Source of the DNA: Cladopsammia gracilis
Lineage: Eukaryota; Cnidaria; Anthozoa; Scleractinia; Dendrophylliidae
Direction of reading: 5' to 3'
DNA length: 64,000 nt
Assembly (NCBI GenBank): GCA_022457155.1
Contig: JAJGOT010000164.1
Location: 1,406,501-1,470,500 of the forward strand
The notes under the pieces were generated by a model. It worked only from the letters and a program-made list of their open reading frames with translations. It searched no databases and had not been told where the DNA came from. A program made the position numbers and the translations under genes. Within the stretch, counting starts at the first letter, position 1. Each line of letters opens with the position of its first letter. Shown here one piece after another: positions 12,001-20,323 of the stretch.

Positions 12001-15000
12001 ACAGTGCGCTCTGCTTTCATAGCACCAAGAATCTTCTCTGCGTTCGTTGGGAGGAGGTTGGGTTGCACGGCCATGGCCAGAGTATATATATAAATTTATA
12101 TTTATATATATACTCTGGCCATGGCAGAAGGTGGATATGATATACCTGGCGAGAACGAAAACACCGGGCTTGACTGGGATATAGACCACGATGGTGACGA
12201 CGACGAAGAAGAAGTTAACAGAACAACCCCCTTTCAACCGGGAGCTGCATCCACCCCATATCCTGGCAGTGAAGAGCAGATTGAAATGCATACACTGCCT
12301 CGCGAACAGAGCGGTTTTGATTCTGAAGGCATCCCTCTGCTTGAAGGCGACTTCTTAGATGCAACGGAAAAAGCCTCTAGGATCGATGCAGCTATGGACT
12401 GGCTTAAAAGCCGCTTTCCGAGAATGAATCCCAGCCGAATAGACCCTATTGGTTTCGGTAAAAAAACAGAAAATGCAGGCAAATTTGTTACCTTTGGGCC
12501 AAGGGGTGGCGAGAAGCCCATTTTCAAACAAGATGGTTCAGGGCTTCTTAAATCATTTACAGACAGGTTCAAAGAGGCTCTTGGCCCAAGCGCTGAAGAG
12601 ATCGTCTCTGAAGACAATACAACTATAAGAGAAGAAAGACAAAGGTTGAAGGAGGCAGAGAAACAACTAAAGGAGGCGGAAAGAATTGCTGTTGAACAAC
12701 AAAAAGCAGCAAGTGAGGTTCAAAATCTCAGGGGAAGAATCGAAGAAACTCAAGCGAGGATTGACGCTCTGGATCAGGAACACGGTTCAAGCGTTGAGAG
12801 TCAAACCGAGCTAGATCGGTTAAAACAACTAAAGAAAAATCTTCAAGGCGATCTTGAAAACCAGAAAAAAGAATTAGGCGCCATTCAAAAAATACAAAAA
12901 CAACGAGACCAAGAGCAGGCAAAGGTTGACAAACTCAGAACACAACTTTCTGCGAAAACAAAAGAAAGAAATGCTGTCGAAGCAAGACTGAACTCCACCA
13001 AGCCGCTGGATGAGTTAAACGAACAAGAGGCCGATCTTGTACGACAAAATGAGGAAGACCGACGCGTGATAGAGGATGAGAACACTTCTCCCTCTGACAG
13101 AGAAGCCGCGGAAGCCCGAGTTGCTGAGCGAGAAGAAGAACTGGCAAGACTAAGAACACAGGTTCAGGAAAGAGAAGAAGCCTTGCCTTTGAGAGAAAGG
13201 GTCAAAAATATCTTCAAGAAATATGGCTGGACCCTTCAAGCAGTTGTTCTGGCTGCAGGTCTAGTCATAGGAGCTGTGACGATTGCCGCAATGAATGGCT
13301 TAAAGGCCGGCACCAAGGCTATTGGCAATGGGCTCAAAGCCCTAGGAAATAAGGTTGCCTCCATCTTGCCAGGCTTGATCGGTTCGATCGTGAGCTTTAT
13401 CTTCAAAACAGCCGGCCAGGTTATATCCTTCCTTGGCGAGCACGCCTGGCTGCTGATCCTTGCCGTTGTGGGCTTCATGATTGAAAGGATCACCAAGCGC
13501 AGGAGATAATTATCTCATCCAGACAAACAAGCCTGCCAAAGCAAGCGCACCCACGCCAATGAGCGCCTTGTTTACATGATGCGGCTCGATCTTAGTCTCT
13601 TGCGTTGTGACTGGTTTTGGTGTTGGTGTTGGTGTGGAGGCTAGTTGTGGTGTGGGTACGGGGGCTGGTTTTGGGTCTTTTGGCGATATGCCCTGTGCCT
13701 GTGTGGCCTGTTTGTGAATCGGGTTCGATGGGTGACTGTTTGGTGGATTAATCTTTGTCGGCCCTCCGTCCATTGGGCGAAGGGAGGCTTTTTTTGTGGC
13801 AAGATTGACATCATTGTTAACACCAAGCTTCATCCCTTGCGTTGCCTGCATAAGATTGTTGTTGTACCCCACCACGCTCTCTGTGTTGATAACCATGCGT
13901 GACGGCATCAGCCAGCTCCCAGGGGCAACTACAAAGTTTAGCCACACTTTCGTTGCTTGGATAGCCTGCTGATAATGCTGTACGCTCTTAGATATGTCGT
14001 TCAGTCTTATAGCGTCCTCTAAGAGTGTGAGGAATACTCTCTGCGTTTCGAATGCTCGGCCTCCATTCCCAAGAATGCTGCTGCGAGTGTTTGCTTGTGC
14101 ACCCAGAATGCAGTACACAAAGGCCTCGATTGACTGATTCATACGCGCGAGCCCTGGCTGTGTTAGCCCTTGTGCATAATTCGGCACAAAGTGCTCGAAC
14201 TGACTAACAGCGCCCTGGTCATTACGAACGAAGTATATGCCGTTTGCTCGATAGTTTGGGTCTTTTCTGTCTGTGACGCGCTCGTCATCAAACAGGGCTA
14301 GATCGGGATCAGGATAGTCGTAATCAGTAGAACTGGGCCCATCATATGCAACCCAAATGTACACATTGCCAAGCCCGTGATTTTTGCCGTATGTGAAACG
14401 AAAGTCAGAACTGGGGTCTACACCGAACTCTTGGCAAATCCTCTTGTATGCGTCGATGTTGAACTTGTTGTCTTTCTGGTTGAATGTGGGGTCGTCTGGC
14501 AAAGCACTCACGCTCTGTTCCCCACCCAGCTTGTAGAGTATTCGTCTTGTTGTGAAATAGACGTGAAACCTGTAAAATGACCGTAGCTGTGGGGTTAGGG
14601 AGAGAGTCGAGTTCTTATCAAACAGAAGGTCACGCGAGATCCCGCAGCCGGTTGTTGCACACCACAGAGAAAAGTTTAGTTGTTGTGGCCAGAAACTCAT
14701 ATGCGGGCCGCCGAGCCACTTTCTCCCATATTTTGCGGTTGTGAACGAAATCTGTGTGTCTCTGAAAATGTTTCTGTATTTCGTTGTGAAATAATCAGTT
14801 GGCGTGACATAGATCTTTTGCGCTTCGTCGTTCAAGACAGAGCCAATCATCATGTCTTTATCGATTGAGGTGGAGAAATCAACTGCCGGGATCGGTTTTT
14901 GTATGTTTCGGTTTAACGTCAACTGATAGGGGAAACCGCCAATATACTCTAAACCAAGCGCGTCTTTCAGGGCTTGTGTCCAATTCTTGTGCGGTATGTC

Positions 15001-18000
15001 TGAGGGCATAGCCCAGGAGCCTGGGCCCTCTGAGAAAAGAACTACTGCTGTGGCTTTGTGCTTTTCGTCGAAAGAAACTTCTGTTGTAAATCTTGACATA
15101 TCAGCGTGCGGGAAACGCCTTTTGAAGTCTGAAATAGCCTTAGCCTTGGCGGCTGTAGAGAGTTTTTCAGCCTCCGGAGAACTCAGCCAAGCAAGTTGCG
15201 GATTTACTGTGGGTGGTGTTGGCTGTTTTTTGCTAATATACCTGCTCTGTTGGGGATAGAGGGGATTTTGGGGACGAGGAAAAAACGGGGGCGGAGGTCC
15301 GTAATCGTGGCCGCCAATGTCTAGACCGAGATTTGAACCAGGATTAAATCCGCCAGGGCGTCTGCCAAACATGATTGAATATATATATTTAAATTTAAAA
15401 TATATATATATTCAATCATGGTTGTGTTAACAATCGTCGCACCTTCGAACCCTCACACCATCTACTTCGACCACCCGCTTCAGAAACCGAGTTACATAAG
15501 ACTTGTCTCTTGTTCATTTTACAACTCGTGGCATAATTTGAAAGAAAATGCAACTATTTCAACAACAATAGATAGCTCCAATGGATCAACTCCAAACGTG
15601 ACATTACTTCAAGGGCATTACACCATTGATAGTCTAGCGAAACAATTTAACGACTTAGCCACCAAACATAGAATAAAATTACAATTATCAACTACTATAA
15701 ATACACCAGTCGGCTCGATGGTCATTCACAATGGAAGTAATGTAAAGTTTAGTGACAATCTGGCAAATTTACTTGGCATAAGAGCTGTATTGTTTCTAGT
15801 AACATACGTCAAAAGATTAACATCACCAAGCACTTACTTTATCCACTGCGATCTGGTTGATAAAGAACAGAACCTGTTCAACGGTAAGCCTTCGACTGTC
15901 TTGGCTAAATTTGATCTTCGAGGTGAGCCATATGAGAAAGTTTTCTATGAATCAACACAGCAGAACATGCGTGACGTCTCGTCTGGTGATTATGTAAACA
16001 GCATAACACTGTCTGTAAGGGATGAACACAATGCCCTTTTTGACTTCAATAACATGCCCCTTGAATTTGAACTTGAGATCAATTAAAAAATATATTATAT
16101 ATATACCCCCTGATGATGAGCTCGACTAACGTGTTGCCATCAGCTCCTGAATACAGCGAAACTCCATCTCTTTACCCAGACTTATCCAACGGTGAAGGCT
16201 TCAGACTCAAAAAAATCTCTGACTTGCAAAAGGAGCTTGAGTCGGAGGCGAATCATTACAGACAAGTTGCTAAGAAATACAAGCGAACACATACAATTGT
16301 TCACGGAACAGCAGTAAGTTTTGGTTTTATTTCTACAGGCTTGTCTACAGCCACAATCGCCACAGCTCTGAGCGGAGTTGGGCTCATCGCCAGCCCGGTT
16401 ATTGCCGGCGTGGCAGCTATTACAGGTTTTTCAGCGGCCAGCCTAACTATGCTTAACAGGCGGCTTCAGAGAAAAATTACTAAACACGAGAAAATATACA
16501 CACTCGCCCTTGCAAAACGAAACTCTGTCTTTGAGCTGGTTTCAAAAGCTCTAACTGACAAGCGTATCAGCGATTCAGAATTCAAAATAATCCTCCGTGA
16601 AGTTGAGAGCTATTATGAACTTAAGAACGAAATACGCTCTGGTGAAGCAAAACCCTCACAAAACAAACAAACTCAAACTCAAACGCCAGATCTTGACAAG
16701 ATCAGAAAAGAAATCCGCAAGGAAGAACAAGAAAAGATTCAAAAAAAACTCAATCGTCTTACCGCTGTGTCCAAGTCAGATTTGAAAGACTAAATTCGGG
16801 TTTCTCGCTTTATCTAACAAAAGAACGCAATTGCGTGACAAAGCGTGACACATGACGTGACATTGTGCGTGACTGTCACGCGTGACATTGCGTGACACAT
16901 AACAAAAAGGGACAAAACCCTCGTCAGGGGGTGCTCTGGTGGCTGTTTCGTTTTGCCTAGCCTAGGCTAGGACTTAACTCCGGACAAGGGAGTTGTCTCT
17001 TCCCATTTAGCCTCTGGGAGCGAGGTTGAGTTCTCCTAGGAGATCTCTGTTCGAGCACCCCCCTGTATCAGTTGGGTCGGGGCTGGTTCACCAGGGGGTC
17101 ACTAACTGACGCAGCAACCCCACTACCCCTGGTCTGACATCGCATTAGCCGTAAGCAGGATTCAGTGGGGGCCAGCCACACCTCCCTGAGCTATACCGAA
17201 TTACAGACTTACTATAATATATGGTGCGAACATGTCTTTTATATTCGACCGAATTGCCGTGCTTTCACATGTGGTAACTCATAAAGAACTACGCATGCGC
17301 AAATATAACCGAAAAGTTGTATTTTTCTAAATATAGGCTTTACATAATAAATACCGGAAGTCACGATCGCCAAATTGAAAAAATAATTATAATGTTTAAG
17401 CATGACTGACTTCACCGCACGGATCAGTGAACTTGACAAACAACACAATTTTGCCATCCTTCGCTCGCTATATGGTGGTGATTATAGGAAAGAAATACAC
17501 CGCTTGCGCCTGCCGGAAAAACTTTGCCATATCTACGAAGATATGGGGTTGGCAGAGATGGGGAAACAATATCTACAAGAACATTATAACGCCTTGCAGC
17601 GTGAACGTTGGGCCCGAAGATTTCTATCTTGTTATTCTTGCGACGGCCCATTTTTACAATCAAGTGATTCTTGTGAACTTTATTGCAAAAAATGCGGTCG
17701 TGTGGAAGTGCTAGAGGATTATGCTCCGGCATATACGGATCAAAACATTTTGTACAAACCAAGACAAAGGCAGTCGGCACGGTGTTATGCGTTTGGGTAC
17801 GCTTTAACACGAATTAACAAAAGGATTGGATTGACTATCGACCAAATAAATGAGGTGAAACGTATTTTCAAACATATACAAGCTCGGCTTCCGAGAATCT
17901 CTTATACGTTTGTGATCTACAAAATCATGGACATTACAACGCCGCTTGAAAACCCGCAACGAGCGCTTGTAAATTGCCTGAGACAACAGATGTCGAACAA

Positions 18001-20282
18001 TATGATAATTAAAAACGACCGTTTGTGGAGCAACGCTTTCAAAGATCTGGAGTAAGCGCCTCCGCTTTCTCAATAAGAAAGGCTTCTAACATAACACTGT
18101 CATCGCCGATGTTGTCTTCAAAAGTTTCACCAGGTATGGTTTTCTCAAGGTGTTTTTGATTTGATAAATTTTCATGTATTTTTCTGCGAAGCCTTGCCAA
18201 GTTCTCGTGAAATCGTTCGACCTTCGGTTGAATACTGTTCAAAAATCCCTCATGCTTGACAATTTCAAGCTCTGTGACTTTCAACAATTTCCATGAAAAG
18301 AAAGCAACCGGCTTCGGCCCCTCATCTGGAGCAAGGAAAGCCTTTTTCATTCTGAAGTAACGCAAATACTCTTCATCTATGTATTCTTTGCTGAACGACA
18401 TTCTGACCGAGCCGTAAGAACACCATAGGTCTTTCTCGGCTATTGAAGTCATTATTTGCTCAAATGTCTGAGTTTGTTTAAGAGAACCAATATCAATCAT
18501 TTTAGTTTGCTTGCGTGTAAACTTTTGTTTTGAAAACAGATAACATATGCCCCAGGCAAGCGCTGTGTGATCTTTTGTCTGGTAAATATTTCCGCCGTTT
18601 AAAAGATTATTATGATTCGAACTTGGCTCTATCTGGTTTATAGAACACATTCTGAAGTAAGAATCGACAAAAAGGCCTTTGTTGATCATTTCCCCACTAA
18701 ACACAAGGCCAGTTTGTATCTGGGGTTTATAATAACTGGGCACTCGAGTCATAGCTATTTTCCGCTTGAAAGGACATTTGAACTCCAAAAGAATTAAATT
18801 ATTATCTTTGTCAAGATAATAGCCGTCAGGACTGCATATAATCTTTCGAAACAATGGGTTATCTGTTGCCAGATTAAGGGATATAGAATAGGCAAAAACT
18901 CTAGCAGAGTGCTTCTGTTCAAAATATTTACGGGCAAGCGGTTCGAACAGATTGCCCCAGGTACAAGCCGTATTGCTATGCATGCCTGATGGCTGTAATT
19001 TCTTTAAAAGCAAGTTCTTTGGTGTTTCAAATGGTGAAACTCCGATCAAGGCTGCAATTTCGGATGCCCCAAGAGTATTTTGTCGATAACTCACCCAGTC
19101 GGCGCTCTTTTGTTTTAGACCAGTGTTCCTCGATTTGAGAAAGTTCAAGAACACTTGTGTTGTCGTCATCATTGATATACGAAGTGAAAGTGTTTTTCAA
19201 TTGGTGATAACGGCGACAAGTTGTTGTGGAGTCAGTCTTTGTGCGGCTTCAAGAATATATTTCGATACAAAGGATGGAGGAGATGTTTGCCCTCGAATTT
19301 CTTCAACGCATTTACAGAGTTCGCCTTTTTTTCCTTTTCTGCATCCATAGCAAAGAAGACTTCCATGTCTTGAGTGATTAAAGGCCGTTCGTTTAATTGA
19401 TTGTGTCAGAACGCTCTTTCTTCCTCTCCCCATCGTCACTTAGGTACCCAGGAGAGGGGTTTCTCCAATTGGTTATGTAAAGCTTGCCATGTTCAAATAA
19501 CGGTTTATTGGGGGCTGTAATAGCTTAAAAAAATAAATGCCCGGAGTAGTAGGTAAGGAGTCAGGCAAATTCACGTTTTCCCTGAAGACCCAAAATAAGC
19601 CGCCAAACGCCCGAGTTACCACCCCACAGGGCGAATGCAATGAGCCCTGTGGGCCGGTAACTCGGGCGTTTGGCGGCTTATTTTGGGTCTTCAGGGAAAA
19701 CGTAATTTGACTGACTCCTTACCTACTACTCATTAGGAAGCTTTACATTCGAGTACGAGTACGAGATTGAGTACAAGTACCACTTTTGAATTGAAAGCTG
19801 CTAGTCACATCCCAGAATAGTCACATCCCAGAACTCTTGTTCCTTACTGTTGCTGACCAGAAGATAGGGAGACTCTAGGTATAAAACTGATGTAATAAAT
19901 ACATGTAGTTACCTAGAGCAAGAGAATTAGGTTTGAAAAGTCGTACTCATACTCCATCTCGTTGTTGTAACTAGTGTGATCTAAAGTTATTGGTACCCAC
20001 TTTTATAATATGACTGTACGGCCCCGCTGACGCAATCCTAAAGAAAATAGAATCGCAAGGTGACGTGAGCGGGCCAGATGGGTTGACATGAGCCGGACCA
20101 GAAAAAGCTATCCGGCCCCACTCGAGTTTAAGAGACCTCACACTGCACGACTATTCTTGTACTTTCTACTCATATATAAAATACTTATTGACTGAGTTAG
20201 ATCGGGCCGGGCAGAAAAATATTTGGCTCTCGGTCATGGCACACGGACCTCGTTGCGCTCGGTCCGTACGCCATGACCTCGA

Positions 20283-20323
<41 letters not shown>

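Larger units (their letters stand above)
16794..17401. other. Largest intergenic region of the Polinton
   Basis: These 608 bp lack a convincing gene in an otherwise packed element. The region holds a cluster of GTGAC repeats (16833-16898), a GC-rich stretch with inverted repeats (16925-17065 and beyond), then AT-rich DNA leading to the VLTF3 start. It is a candidate for a replication origin, a promoter control region or a structured RNA. Confidence 0.6.
2534..19730. mobile_element. Maverick/Polinton element, apparently intact (17,197 bp)
   Basis: The boundaries are set by 240-bp terminal inverted repeats with AG...CT ends and flanking CATTA repeats. Inside are the defining Polinton genes: protein-primed PolB, a retroviral-type integrase, a packaging ATPase and capsid proteins. 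All frames are open, genes are separated by only tens of bases, and coding GC is visibly higher than in the flanks. Gene order, left to right: PolB(+), integrase(-), five small or unknown genes and others on (-) to the ATPase and the major capsid gene, then a coiled-coil membrane protein(+), a 620-residue protein(-), the minor capsid gene(+), a membrane protein(+), a VLTF3-like factor(+), an exonuclease(-) and a small Cys-rich frame(-). The intact frames and near-identical ends argue for a recent insertion that could still be functional. No adenain-like protease was found. Confidence 0.95.

Noticed and set aside
17053..17065. GTTCGAGC resembling a tRNA T-loop in the Polinton gap
   Set aside because: The flanking bases do not form a T stem and no anticodon arm or acceptor pairing fits.
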